Assembly (NCBI GenBank): GCA_005788585.1
Contig: SYBY01000435.1
Location: 1-16,003 of the forward strand
DNA: 16,003 bases
Direction of reading: 5' to 3'
From: Actinomycetota bacterium
Lineage (GTDB): Bacteria > Actinomycetota > Thermoleophilia > Solirubrobacterales > Solirubrobacteraceae
Position numbers and translations under genes: made by a program
The notes under the pieces: generated by a model
Seen by the model: only the letters and a program-made list of their open reading frames with translations
Told to the model about the DNA's origin: nothing
Database searches by the model: none
Part shown: positions 6,826-14,235 of the stretch, one piece after another
How positions within the stretch are numbered: position 1 is the stretch's first letter
Layout: each line of letters starts with the position of its first letter

Positions 6826-8352
6826 ATGGCCTTCCGGCGGACCCCCTCCACCGCTTGGTCCTCCGGCGCGGTGCTGCCGCCGCTGCCGCGTCCCGATCGG
6901 GCGTCGCTGAACGCCGCGGCGCTCGCCGTCGGCCTGACGGCGTTCACGTCGCTGCTCGTCGTCGCCGGTGGTCCCGGCATCCGCCTCAGCGCCGCGTTCG
7001 CGATCGGGCTCCTGCTCATGACGCTCGCCCGCGCGCGCCCCGCGCTCGGGATCCTCGCCGCGTTCGTCTTCCTCGTCTTCCTCGCGCTGGTGCGGCGCGT
7101 CCTGCTCGGGGTCTCGGATTGGACGTCGGGCGATCCGCTGATCCTCATCGCGCCGGTCGTGGCCCTGATCCTCATCGCCAAGGCGTTCGCGCTGGACCGC
7201 AGGCCGATCGCGCCGGACCTCATCTCCCGGCTCGTGCTCATCCTGCTGCTCATGACCTTCGCGCAGGTCTTCAACCCGCTGGGCGGCGGGATCGGCGCGG
7301 GCATCGCCGGCCTCGTGTTCATGGCGTTCCCGCTCTTCTGGTTCTTCGCGGGGCGCGACTACCTCGAGGACCGCGACGTCGAGCGGCTGATGGCCATCGT
7401 CGTCGTGCTCGGCATCATCGTGTCGCTGTACGGGTTGTGGCAGCTCATCGTCGGGCACCCGCCGTGGGACCAGGCGTGGCTCGAGCTGCCCAACGTCGAG
7501 AGCTTCACGTCACTGGACGTGGGTGGCTCGATCCGCGGCTTCGGGACGTTCTCGGGCTTCCTCGAGTACGGGCTGTTCCTCGGGATGGCGCTCGCCATGG
7601 CGGTGTGGTTCGTCCTGGAGGGCAAGCTCGTCGCGTGGCTGCCGATCCCGCTGCTCGCCGTCGCGCTCGTGATGTCCGGCCACCGCCAGCCGCTGCTCTT
7701 CTCGTTCCTGGCCATCGCCACGATGATCGGCATGCGCACCGGCCGTCCGAGGACCGCGCTGCTCGTCACGGCGGTCGCGGGCGTGCTGGGGATCGGGATG
7801 GTCTTCGCCGCCAGTGCGGTGCTGCCCGAGGGCGGCGGCAACGCGTTCGTCGGGCGGCAGGTCCAGGGGCTCGCCGACCCGCTGAATCCGGAAAGCTCGA
7901 CGCTGTTCATCCATGCCGAGCTCGCGTATGCGGGGATCAAGGCGGGCTTCACACACCCCTTCGGCCTGGGGACCTCGGCGACGAATGCCGCTGCCGGGGT
8001 GGGCAAGAGCGACGCGGACGAGAAGCTCGACACCGAGCACACCCTCGGCGAGGGCAGTGCCTCGACGGACCTGGACTTCTCCAACGCGTTCGTCGCCTAC
8101 GGCGCAGTGGGCGGGGTGCTGTACGTCACGCTGCTCCTCACGGTGCTCGTCACGGCCATCCGCATGTACTTCCGCGGGACGCTGATCATGCTGCCGATCG
8201 TGGGGGTGCTGCTCGCCAACATCGGCCAGTGGCACAACGGCGGGAACTACGCGCTGTCGGCGCTCGTCTGGATGCTCATCGGGGTGGTCGCGGCGCGCTG
8301 GTACGCCGAGCGCGCCGGTCAGAGCCGCAACGAGGCGCGGCCGGTCGGGTAG
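6826..8352 (+). CDS. Wzy/O-antigen-ligase-type polytopic membrane protein
   Basis: A 508-residue integral membrane protein with roughly 11-12 hydrophobic segments starting near residue 27. A long extracytoplasmic loop spans about 345-425 (from AVLPEGGGNAF to about DFSNAFV), before the last helices. This layout, plus GFTHPFGLGTSATN and the NAFVAYGAVGGVLYV segment, is typical of the O-antigen ligase/Wzy polymerase (PF04932-like) family. These proteins join lipid-linked glycan repeats or transfer finished glycans to an acceptor on the outer face of the membrane. Directly following the co-polymerase, it probably acts as the polymerase partner; ligase function cannot be excluded. No clear Shine-Dalgarno precedes the ATG, so translation may be coupled to the gene before. 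Its last 34 bases overlap the convergent glycosyltransferase gene. Confidence 0.85.
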   Translation: MAFRRTPSTAWSSGAVLPPLPRPDRASLNAAALAVGLTAFTSLLVVAGGPGIRLSAAFAIGLLLMTLARARPALGILAAFVFLVFLALVRRVLLGVSDWTSGDPLILIAPVVALILIAKAFALDRRPIAPDLISRLVLILLLMTFAQVFNPLGGGIGAGIAGLVFMAFPLFWFFAGRDYLEDRDVERLMAIVVVLGIIVSLYGLWQLIVGHPPWDQAWLELPNVESFTSLDVGGSIRGFGTFSGFLEYGLFLGMALAMAVWFVLEGKLVAWLPIPLLAVALVMSGHRQPLLFSFLAIATMIGMRTGRPRTALLVTAVAGVLGIGMVFAASAVLPEGGGNAFVGRQVQGLADPLNPESSTLFIHAELAYAGIKAGFTHPFGLGTSATNAAAGVGKSDADEKLDTEHTLGEGSASTDLDFSNAFVAYGAVGGVLYVTLLLTVLVTAIRMYFRGTLIMLPIVGVLLANIGQWHNGGNYALSALVWMLIGVVAARWYAERAGQSRNEARPVG

Positions 8353-9326
8353 AACGCGGCGCGCTCCTCGTAGAAGCTCGAGAAGCGATCGGACCGGTGC
8401 GCGTCGGCGTCGGCGCCGCGCCGGGCCCGCAGCCGGTCGGCGGGCGTGCGCATGAAGCGCAGCGGCGAGATGAAGGGCTGGAAGTTGCGCCGGTACGCCG
8501 ACGAGACCGCGGGTCGCACGGGACGGCGGCGCCTCCAGCCCGTGGCGAAGCCGGCGACGGCCTCCTTGACCGCGCGCGCGGCGACGCGGTCCTCCTTGAC
8601 GGTGTCGATGGCTGCCTGCGAGACGATGTTCCCGACGGTGAGCAGGGCGTCGCCGGGGCGCATCAGCTTGCCCGCGATGTAGCTGTGATGGCGCGCGTTG
8701 ACGAGGTAGCGGCGCGGCTCGAACTCGACGATCGCCTCCTTCATGTGGACGGCCTCGAGCTCGGGCAGGTAGAGGTGGCTGAAGCCGTGGTCGAGGAGCC
8801 GCATCGTGAGCTCGGCCTCGTTCGCCCAGATGAAGATGTCCGGGTCGTACCCCTCGACCGCGCGCAGCGCCGGCGCGCTGAGCAGGGCCGCGCAGCCCCA
8901 GTAGCTGAGCAGGCCGGTGTTCCAGTCGTCGTTGAGCCGGTGGTCCTCGTCGAACGAGCTGACGACCGAGAACGAGACGAGCCCCGCGTCCTCGTCCTGC
9001 GCGGCCCGCACGGCGGCCTCCAGCGCGCCGGGGCGCAGGTACGCGTCGTCGTCGAGGATGAGGACGTAGTCGCCGGTCGCGACGGCGAAGCCGAGGTTCC
9101 AGCCCGGTGCGCCCGCGTTCTCGGGGTTGCGGATGACCTGCACCTGCGGGAACTCTCGGGCGACCGCCTCGGCGGGGTTGTCGGTCGAGGCGTTGTCGAC
9201 GACGATGACCTCGAGCCGGTCCGCGGGGTAGCCGCTGTGTTCGAGCATCTGCCGGAGCGAGACGAGCAGCGCGTCGCGCCGGTTGTAGACGAGGAACACG
9301 ATCGTGACCAGCGGGAGTCGACTCAT
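8319..9326 (-). CDS. Family 2 (GT-A) glycosyltransferase, WbbL/rhamnosyltransferase-like
   Basis: A 335-residue cytosolic or membrane-associated glycosyltransferase that would transfer a nucleotide-activated sugar to a growing lipid-linked glycan. GT2 hallmarks: TIVFLVYNRRDALLVSLRQ (8-26); VIVVDNASTDN (40-50), which binds the nucleotide; NAGAPGWNLGFAVATGDYVLILDDDAYLRPG, with the metal-binding DDD at 92-94; and a distal WANEAEL (168-172) near the expected catalytic-base region. The C terminus is Arg-rich, possibly for peripheral membrane contact. The ATG overlaps the stop of the upstream lipoprotein hydrolase by 4 bases (ATGA), so the two are co-translated. Donor and acceptor cannot be read from sequence; with glf nearby, a galactofuranosyl or rhamnosyl donor is possible. 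Confidence 0.9.
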   Translation of the reverse strand: MSRLPLVTIVFLVYNRRDALLVSLRQMLEHSGYPADRLEVIVVDNASTDNPAEAVAREFPQVQVIRNPENAGAPGWNLGFAVATGDYVLILDDDAYLRPGALEAAVRAAQDEDAGLVSFSVVSSFDEDHRLNDDWNTGLLSYWGCAALLSAPALRAVEGYDPDIFIWANEAELTMRLLDHGFSHLYLPELEAVHMKEAIVEFEPRRYLVNARHHSYIAGKLMRPGDALLTVGNIVSQAAIDTVKEDRVAARAVKEAVAGFATGWRRRRPVRPAVSSAYRRNFQPFISPLRFMRTPADRLRARRGADADAHRSDRFSSFYEERAAFYPTGRASLRL

Positions 9327-10303
9327 CCGGCCGTCCGTTCGTAGAAGGTGCCGTTTGGCGCGCTGTCGATGTCGTACGTCGGCTGCACCATCTCGTGGAG
9401 GAGGAAGGAACCGAGCTCGTTGCCGATCCGCTCGGCATCCGGCCCGACGGCGGGGTTGTGCCCGCCGTCGAAGTCGAAGATCGTCTTCGGCTCGCGTGCG
9501 GCCTTCTGCAACTTGCGCGCGTTCGAGAACACGACGGTCTGGTCGGACTTGCCGCTGATGATCAGCACGGGGCGGGGTGCGATCTTCCCGACGAACCGGG
9601 CAGGGTCGAGCGGTGCATAGGTGTCCAGGGCCTCGGACAGCGCGGCCGGGTCGTTGATGATCCCGCGCAGCATCGGCGACTCGGGCGAGGTGATGGCCTG
9701 CCGCCAGTTGCCGGGGGTGACGACCAGGACGACGGCCTCGATCCGCTTGTCCTCGGCGGCGAAGAGGGTGCCGATCGCGCCCCCGAGACTCACGCCCGCG
9801 AACGCGATGTGCCCGTCGCACTCCGGGCGCTTCTCGAGGTAGTCCGCGGCGCTCTCGAGGTCGCCGACCGTGCCGCGCACCATGGCGTCGAAGGCCTTCG
9901 GGTCGTCGAGCACCTGCTGGTAGTCGCCGGCGTCGCCCGCGCGCGCACCGTGGTTGCGCATGTCGATCGAGAACGTCGTCAGGCCGAGCGCGGCGAGTCC
10001 CTGCCACGCGTAGTCGGCGTTCTCCTTCGTCGAGCGGAAGCCGAACTGCCAGATCACGCAGCCGCGAGAGGCGACGCCGCGCGGCACGGCCATGAGGCCG
10101 GTGACCTTGGTGTCGTCGACCTTCGTCGGGAACTCGACGGAGCGGATGTTGACGAGCTTGTCGGCGCGCACCTCATCGGCGGGGTCCTCACCGGCACCGC
10201 CGCACCCCGCGACGACGAGCGACAGGGCAAGGAACGACAACAGCAACCGCGCCCAGGTGGCGGCTGCCGAGCGGCATCCCCACCGACAATCCATGCGAGC
10301 CAT
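9323..10303 (-). CDS. Lipoprotein alpha/beta hydrolase with an intact catalytic triad
   Basis: A 326-residue predicted lipoprotein. A basic N terminus and hydrophobic h-region (about 19-32) lead to the lipobox VAGC with lipidated Cys34, so it would be anchored to the outer face of the cytoplasmic membrane. The alpha/beta-hydrolase fold is clear: GCVIWQFGFRSTKE near the oxyanion region, FSIDMRNHGARAGD, nucleophile elbow GVSLGG with Ser172, acid in SGKSDQTV (Asp254) and His282 in FDGGHNP. It probably removes acyl or similar ester groups from a surface glycan or lipid, which is inference from context. The start is fixed by GGAGG six bases upstream of the ATG. It is coupled to the glycosyltransferase downstream and divergent from glf by 16 bases. 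It is a paralogue of the lipoprotein at 13200-14189. Confidence 0.88.
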   Translation of the reverse strand: MARMDCRWGCRSAAATWARLLLSFLALSLVVAGCGGAGEDPADEVRADKLVNIRSVEFPTKVDDTKVTGLMAVPRGVASRGCVIWQFGFRSTKENADYAWQGLAALGLTTFSIDMRNHGARAGDAGDYQQVLDDPKAFDAMVRGTVGDLESAADYLEKRPECDGHIAFAGVSLGGAIGTLFAAEDKRIEAVVLVVTPGNWRQAITSPESPMLRGIINDPAALSEALDTYAPLDPARFVGKIAPRPVLIISGKSDQTVVFSNARKLQKAAREPKTIFDFDGGHNPAVGPDAERIGNELGSFLLHEMVQPTYDIDSAPNGTFYERTAG

Positions 10304-10309
10304 GATAGA

Positions 10310-10314
10310 CCTCC
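10310..10314 (-). promoter_or_regulatory. Shine-Dalgarno GGAGG for the lipoprotein hydrolase
   Basis: Read on the minus strand, GGAGG stands 6 bases before the ATG at 10303. It selects this start over the in-frame ATG at 10294 and over a much longer upstream frame that is antisense to glf. Confidence 0.85.
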
Positions 10315-10319
10315 GGCGC

Positions 10320-11471
10320 ATGACATCACAGGCGCCGCGCGTGGCGATTGTTGGGGCTGGACTGACCGGTTGCACCGTTGCGTGGCGCCTGTCACAGAAC
10401 GGGATTCCCTCCGTCTTGTTCGAGCGCGCGGAGGTGCCCGGCGGGCTCATCCGCTCCGAGCACATGGGCGGCGTCCTGTACGAGCCGCACGGCTCGCACA
10501 TCTTCCACACCGAGGACGAGGAGGTCTGGAACCTCGCGACCTCGATGACGCCGTTCCGCGACTACCGCCACCGGGTGGACATCGTCGTCGAGGGGAAGAT
10601 CCTCAACTGGCCCATCCTCGTCTCGGACATCGACGCGCAGTCGCGCAGCGAGGACATCCGCCGCGAGCTCGCCGAGCGCAAGGACGTCAACGCGGAAGAG
10701 CGGGCGAAGGCGGCGAACTTCGAGGAGTGGTGCCTGGAGCTCATGGGGCCGATCCTCTACGACCGCTACATCAAGCCGTACACGGAGAAGCAGTGGGGCC
10801 GGCCCGCGAGCGAGCTCTCCGCGCAGTGGGCGCCGCGCCGCGTGTCGGTCCGCTGGGACAACGACCCGTACCTGTTCCCCGACCCGTTCCAGGGCTTCCC
10901 GTCCGGGCCGAACGGCTACACGGACCTCATCGACGGCCTGCTCGCACCGGACCTCATCGAGCTGCGCACGGGCGTCGACGTCGACGTCGACAGCCTCGAG
11001 GCGCTCCTCGCACAGGAGGGGGCGGACGTCGTCGTGCTCACCTGCCCGCTCGACGTCTTCGCGGGAGAGCGCTTCGGTCGCCTGGACTGGCGCGGCATCG
11101 ACGTGCGCTCGGTGCACATTCCGCACATGGACTACGCGCAGGGCGCGATGGTCGTCAACTACCCGGGCGCGGAGTACCCGTTCATCCGCATCCACGAGAC
11201 CAAGCACGCGTCAGGCCAGCAGTGCGAGGGCACGGTGCTCGGCTTCGAGTTCACCGGCGCGCCGTCGCGCTACTACCCCATCGAGCTGCCGGAGAACCGG
11301 GAGCTGAACACGCGCTACCAGAACCTCCTGCGTGAGCAGATCGGCCCCGAGCGCACGTACTTCGCCGGGCGCCTGGCCAACTACGTGTACATCGACATGG
11401 ACGACTGCATGCGCGAGGCGCTCGACGCAGCGCAGGAGCTCCTCGGCGACCTGCAAGTCGGCGCGGCCTGA
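10320..11471 (+). CDS. glf: UDP-galactopyranose mutase
   Basis: A 383-residue cytosolic flavoenzyme that converts UDP-galactopyranose to UDP-galactofuranose, the donor for galactofuranosyl residues. Evidence: N-terminal Rossmann FAD motif VAIVGAGLTGCTVAWRLS (8-25) with FERAEVPGG; the family block EPHGSHIFHTEDEEVW (55-70); IKPYTEKQWG (151-160); RRVSVRWDNDPY, with an Arg at 178 near the expected substrate-binding Arg; PFIRIHETKH, whose R290 corresponds to the second conserved Arg; and C-terminal FAGRLANYVYIDMDD. The length is close to bacterial Glf. The start is MTSQAPRVAIVG at 10320; in-frame ATGs at 10293 and 10302 exist but lie inside the divergent gene. No Shine-Dalgarno precedes 10320, so a leaderless mRNA is possible. 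It heads a rightward set with the acyltransferase (8-base gap) and a methyltransferase. Confidence 0.92.
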   Translation: MTSQAPRVAIVGAGLTGCTVAWRLSQNGIPSVLFERAEVPGGLIRSEHMGGVLYEPHGSHIFHTEDEEVWNLATSMTPFRDYRHRVDIVVEGKILNWPILVSDIDAQSRSEDIRRELAERKDVNAEERAKAANFEEWCLELMGPILYDRYIKPYTEKQWGRPASELSAQWAPRRVSVRWDNDPYLFPDPFQGFPSGPNGYTDLIDGLLAPDLIELRTGVDVDVDSLEALLAQEGADVVVLTCPLDVFAGERFGRLDWRGIDVRSVHIPHMDYAQGAMVVNYPGAEYPFIRIHETKHASGQQCEGTVLGFEFTGAPSRYYPIELPENRELNTRYQNLLREQIGPERTYFAGRLANYVYIDMDDCMREALDAAQELLGDLQVGAA

Positions 11472-11479
11472 GGCGTCGG

Positions 11480-12400
11480 ATGGCCGGCGCGAAGGATCTC
11501 GTGCTGCGGATCTACACGTCCCCGCGCACGCACCGGATTCTTCCGGCGCCGCTCGCGCTCGCGCTCGTCGGGGCGATCGAGCCGCCCCTGCGCCGGCTGC
11601 GCAACCCGGTCGAGGAGGCCGACGCGGAGCGCCTCGTCAGCGACCTGCTCCAGTTCACGCCGCGCGCGGGGGAGACCCGCGCGGTCACCCGGCGCCATCT
11701 GCGTGAGCGCTCCCTGATGCGCGAGCTGTTCTGGCGCCCGTGGCTGCTGCGTCGCGCGCGGATCATCGACGCGCACCGGTGGGACGAGGCGCGCGAGGGC
11801 GGGCGCGGCAGCGTCGTGGTGCTCGCCCACATCGGCGCGTCCTGGGCCGTCCCGGGCATCCTCGGCCTGCGCGGGTACAAGGACTTCCGCCTGGTCGGCA
11901 GCGCCCACATGTGGGAGCCCCTGCCGCCGAACCTCGTGGGCCGGACCGACACGTTCCGGATCAGGGAGTACGGGGCTCGCATGCTCGGCGCCGAGCGCCT
12001 GATCCCGAACACCGTCGAGCCCGATCGGCTCATCGAGCTGGTCGAGCAGGGGCTGTCGGTCGGGGTCGCCTTCGACGTGCCCGGCTCGGCCGCGACCCCG
12101 TTCCTCGGGCGCTCCGTCGCGCTGACGAGCGTGCCGGCGTCGCTGGCCTTCCGCACGAAGGTCAAGGTGCTGCCGGTCATCGCCGAGCGCCACGGCACCC
12201 GCATGCACCTGCGCATGCTGGAGCCGCTCGACCCCGCCGACTACCGCGATCTGAGCGCGCTGCGCGCGGCGATCGCCAGGACGTACGAATCGATCGTCCT
12301 CACGCGCCCCGAGAGCGTCGAGAACGCGTGGTATCCATCGCCGCTGGTCACCGAGGCGCTGACCTCACAGGCCGCGAGCGCCCCGAGCCCGGAGGACTGA
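11480..12400 (+). CDS. LpxL/PatA-type lysophospholipid acyltransferase family protein
   Basis: A 306-residue protein of the lipid A / phosphatidylinositol mannoside acyltransferase family (PF03279-like), peripheral enzymes that put fatty acyl chains on glycolipids at the inner face of the membrane. Similarity is seen in SVVVLAHIGASWAVPGILGLRGYKDFRLVG (111-140), GARMLGAERLIPN, LIELVEQGLSVGVAFDVPGSAATPFLGRSVALTSVPASLAFRTKVKVLPVIAERHG (184-239) and LRMLEPLDP. The catalytic signature of the family is HX4(D/E); here His117 is kept but the acidic position is Trp122 (HIGASW). Either another residue supplies the base or activity is lost. The gene lies 8 bases after glf and 4 bases before a methyltransferase, which suggests acylation of a Galf-containing or related lipid-linked glycan. 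Confidence 0.8.
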   Translation: MAGAKDLVLRIYTSPRTHRILPAPLALALVGAIEPPLRRLRNPVEEADAERLVSDLLQFTPRAGETRAVTRRHLRERSLMRELFWRPWLLRRARIIDAHRWDEAREGGRGSVVVLAHIGASWAVPGILGLRGYKDFRLVGSAHMWEPLPPNLVGRTDTFRIREYGARMLGAERLIPNTVEPDRLIELVEQGLSVGVAFDVPGSAATPFLGRSVALTSVPASLAFRTKVKVLPVIAERHGTRMHLRMLEPLDPADYRDLSALRAAIARTYESIVLTRPESVENAWYPSPLVTEALTSQAASAPSPED

Positions 12401-12404
12401 CCGC

Positions 12405-13199
12405 ATGCACCACCCGAAACCGCAGCCGCAGTTCGAAGACAACCTGACCGAGGGGATCGGGGAGCGCATCAAGCCCGCCGCGGTGACGTCGGGCGGTTAC
12501 CGCGACCACCTCGGGCGGTACCTGTTCGCCGCGCACTACGTCGCCGGCCGGTCCGTGGTCGACCTGTGCTGCGGCAACGGGTACGGGTCGAACCTCCTGC
12601 TGGCCGCGGGCGCGACGCGCGTCGAGGGCATCGACATCGCCCAGGACGCCGTCGACGCCGCGAAGGAGCACTACCCCGGGCCGGAGTTCTCGGTCGGCGC
12701 GGTCGACGAGCCGATGGACCTCAGCGGCTTCGACGTCGCCGTGTGCTTCGAGGGCATCGAGCACGTGGCCGACGTCCCCCAGCTCCTGCAGAACATGCGC
12801 CAGGCCGACGTCGCGCTCATCTCGTCACCGAACGCCGACTTCTTCCCCGGCGGCTTCAGCGGCAACCCGCACCACCTGCGCGAGTGGACCCGTCGCGAGT
12901 TCGACGAGGCGCTCGCGCCGTACTTCTCCGACGTCCGGATGTACTTCCAGTGGCACTACCCCGACCCTCTGGACATCGACCGGCGCCCCGCGACGCTGGC
13001 GAAGGCCGTCATCCCGGTGTCCCTGAAGCGGCGCCTGAAGCGCGTCCCGGCGGATGCCGTGGAGCCCGATGTGCCGCAGTCCGGTGACGAGCGCACGGTG
13101 TACCGCGTGCACCGGACCACGAACCTGAAGGTGCTGCGGCTGCTGCCCGGGCTGCAGTACGGCAAGCCGGCCGACTGGGTCGCCGTCTGCCGGAAGTAG
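12405..13199 (+). CDS. Class I SAM-dependent methyltransferase
   Basis: A 264-residue cytosolic methyltransferase of the Methyltransf_11/23 type. SAM motif I VVDLCCGNGYGS (51-62), motif post-I VEGIDIAQDAVDAA (73-86), motif IV FDVAVCFEGIEHV (109-121) and a following LISSPNADFFPGGFSGNPHHLREWTRREF segment (138-166) are well formed. The NPHHxREWT element is common in sugar- or glycan-modifying methyltransferases. It probably O-methylates a sugar or lipid in the locus; the substrate is unknown. GGAGGA (12391-12396) precedes the ATG by 8 bases and overlaps the end of the acyltransferase gene, so the two are likely one operon. Its stop abuts the stop of the convergent lipoprotein gene with no gap. 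Confidence 0.88.
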   Translation: MHHPKPQPQFEDNLTEGIGERIKPAAVTSGGYRDHLGRYLFAAHYVAGRSVVDLCCGNGYGSNLLLAAGATRVEGIDIAQDAVDAAKEHYPGPEFSVGAVDEPMDLSGFDVAVCFEGIEHVADVPQLLQNMRQADVALISSPNADFFPGGFSGNPHHLREWTRREFDEALAPYFSDVRMYFQWHYPDPLDIDRRPATLAKAVIPVSLKRRLKRVPADAVEPDVPQSGDERTVYRVHRTTNLKVLRLLPGLQYGKPADWVAVCRK

Positions 13200-14189
13200 T
13201 CAGGAGGTGGGGAACGGCAGGTCCATCGTCTGCACGAGGAACCGCCCCGCGCGCAGGAGGTTCAGGTCACGCGCGGGACCCTCGGCGAACGGGTCGGGTC
13301 CGCCGTCGTAGTACAGGAGCGTCTTCGGCCTGCGGGCTGCTCCCATCAGCTCCATGGCGTCGCCGGGGAGGACCGTCGGGTCGAAGCGGCCGTTCATCAG
13401 CATGACCGGGCGCGGCGCGATCCTGCCGATCCAGCGCTTGGGGTCGTACGGCGAGAGGACATCGACGGCGTGGTCGAGCGCCGCGGGGTCGGCGGTGGCC
13501 GTGGGGATGTAGTTCGGGAGGTTCGGGACGCGCTCGGCGGCCAGGGGGCGGGCGAGGAGCGCCTGCTTGAACGTGGCGCCGACGGAGCTCAGCAGCGCGC
13601 CCTTGATGCGTCGATCCTGCGCGGCGAGGATCACGCCCGCCATGGAGCCGAACGCACTGCCCATGAACGCGATGTTGTCGCGGCAGATGCGTCGGCGGCT
13701 GAGGTAGTCGACCCCGAGACGCAGCTCGACGACCGTGGCGACGAGGACGGTGCGCAGACCCTCCGGGGACGAGATCGCCGCCGCGAGCTCCTCCTGGCTG
13801 CCGCGCTCGCCGACGTTGCGGGGATCGATGGTGAAGCTCGCCAGGCGCGCGACCGCCAGGGCCTGGCGCAGATCTGCCGTCGCCTCCTTCGGGGTGTTCA
13901 GCCCGCCCTGGATGATCACGCAGCCGAGTGGACGGGCGTGGGTCGGCACGGCGAGCAGGGCCGGCACCCGGTCGCCGTCGACGGACCGGTAGCTGATCCG
14001 CGAGACCCGCAGGGTCCCTTCGCGGGCGCGCGGCGAGCGATCGGGATCGAGGCTCAGCCCAGCCTTGTACCGCAGCAGCGGCGGCGAGGCCTCCTGCGGC
14101 GGCGGCGCGTCCGATCCGCCGCAGGCCGCGAGGCCGCAGATGCAGGCGAGAAGCACTGCTATGGTCGCCCGCCGGCTGCTGGTGCCCAT
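13200..14189 (-). CDS. Lipoprotein alpha/beta-hydrolase paralogue lacking catalytic Ser and His (predicted pseudoenzyme)
   Basis: A 329-residue predicted lipoprotein: h-region about 8-20, lipobox LAAC with Cys23, then a Pro/Ala-rich linker. It aligns nearly end to end, mostly ungapped, with the lipoprotein hydrolase at 9323-10303 (GCVIIQGGLNTPKEA vs GCVIWQFGFRSTKEN; DNIAFMGSAFGSMAG vs GHIAFAGVSLGGAIG; IGRIAPRPVMLMNGRFDPTV vs VGKIAPRPVLIISGKSDQTV). At the nucleophile elbow the active paralogue's Ser172 is Ala179. The triad His282 is Pro298 (YDGGPDP). The acid is kept (Asp270). Hydrolysis by the usual mechanism is therefore not expected; binding of a ligand or partner is more likely. GAGG sits immediately before the ATG, too close for a normal ribosome binding site, so a leaderless start is possible. 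It converges end to end with the methyltransferase and is divergent from the PPTase. Confidence 0.85.
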   Translation of the reverse strand: MGTSSRRATIAVLLACICGLAACGGSDAPPPQEASPPLLRYKAGLSLDPDRSPRAREGTLRVSRISYRSVDGDRVPALLAVPTHARPLGCVIIQGGLNTPKEATADLRQALAVARLASFTIDPRNVGERGSQEELAAAISSPEGLRTVLVATVVELRLGVDYLSRRRICRDNIAFMGSAFGSMAGVILAAQDRRIKGALLSSVGATFKQALLARPLAAERVPNLPNYIPTATADPAALDHAVDVLSPYDPKRWIGRIAPRPVMLMNGRFDPTVLPGDAMELMGAARRPKTLLYYDGGPDPFAEGPARDLNLLRAGRFLVQTMDLPFPTS

Positions 14190-14235
14190 CCTCGGGCCGA
14201 TGATAGACGAGGGTCGGCGCCGTCCCGGGAGTTGC

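Noticed and set aside
6672..9344. A very long open frame (890 codons) on the plus strand covering parts of three genes
   Set aside because: Its protein is Arg/Ala/Gly/Pro-rich with no domain. It overlaps the co-polymerase, the Wzy-like gene and the opposite-strand glycosyltransferase, all of which have clear family motifs. It is a high-GC shadow frame.
7510..9438. A 642-codon minus-strand open frame across the Wzy-like and glycosyltransferase genes
   Set aside because: Low-complexity Arg/Ala/Asp/Glu composition typical of out-of-frame GC-rich DNA. The real glycosyltransferase is in another frame.
9395..11335. A 646-codon plus-strand open frame antisense to the lipoprotein hydrolase and out of frame with glf
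   Set aside because: No recognisable domain, and biased composition. Both overlapped genes have strong catalytic motifs.
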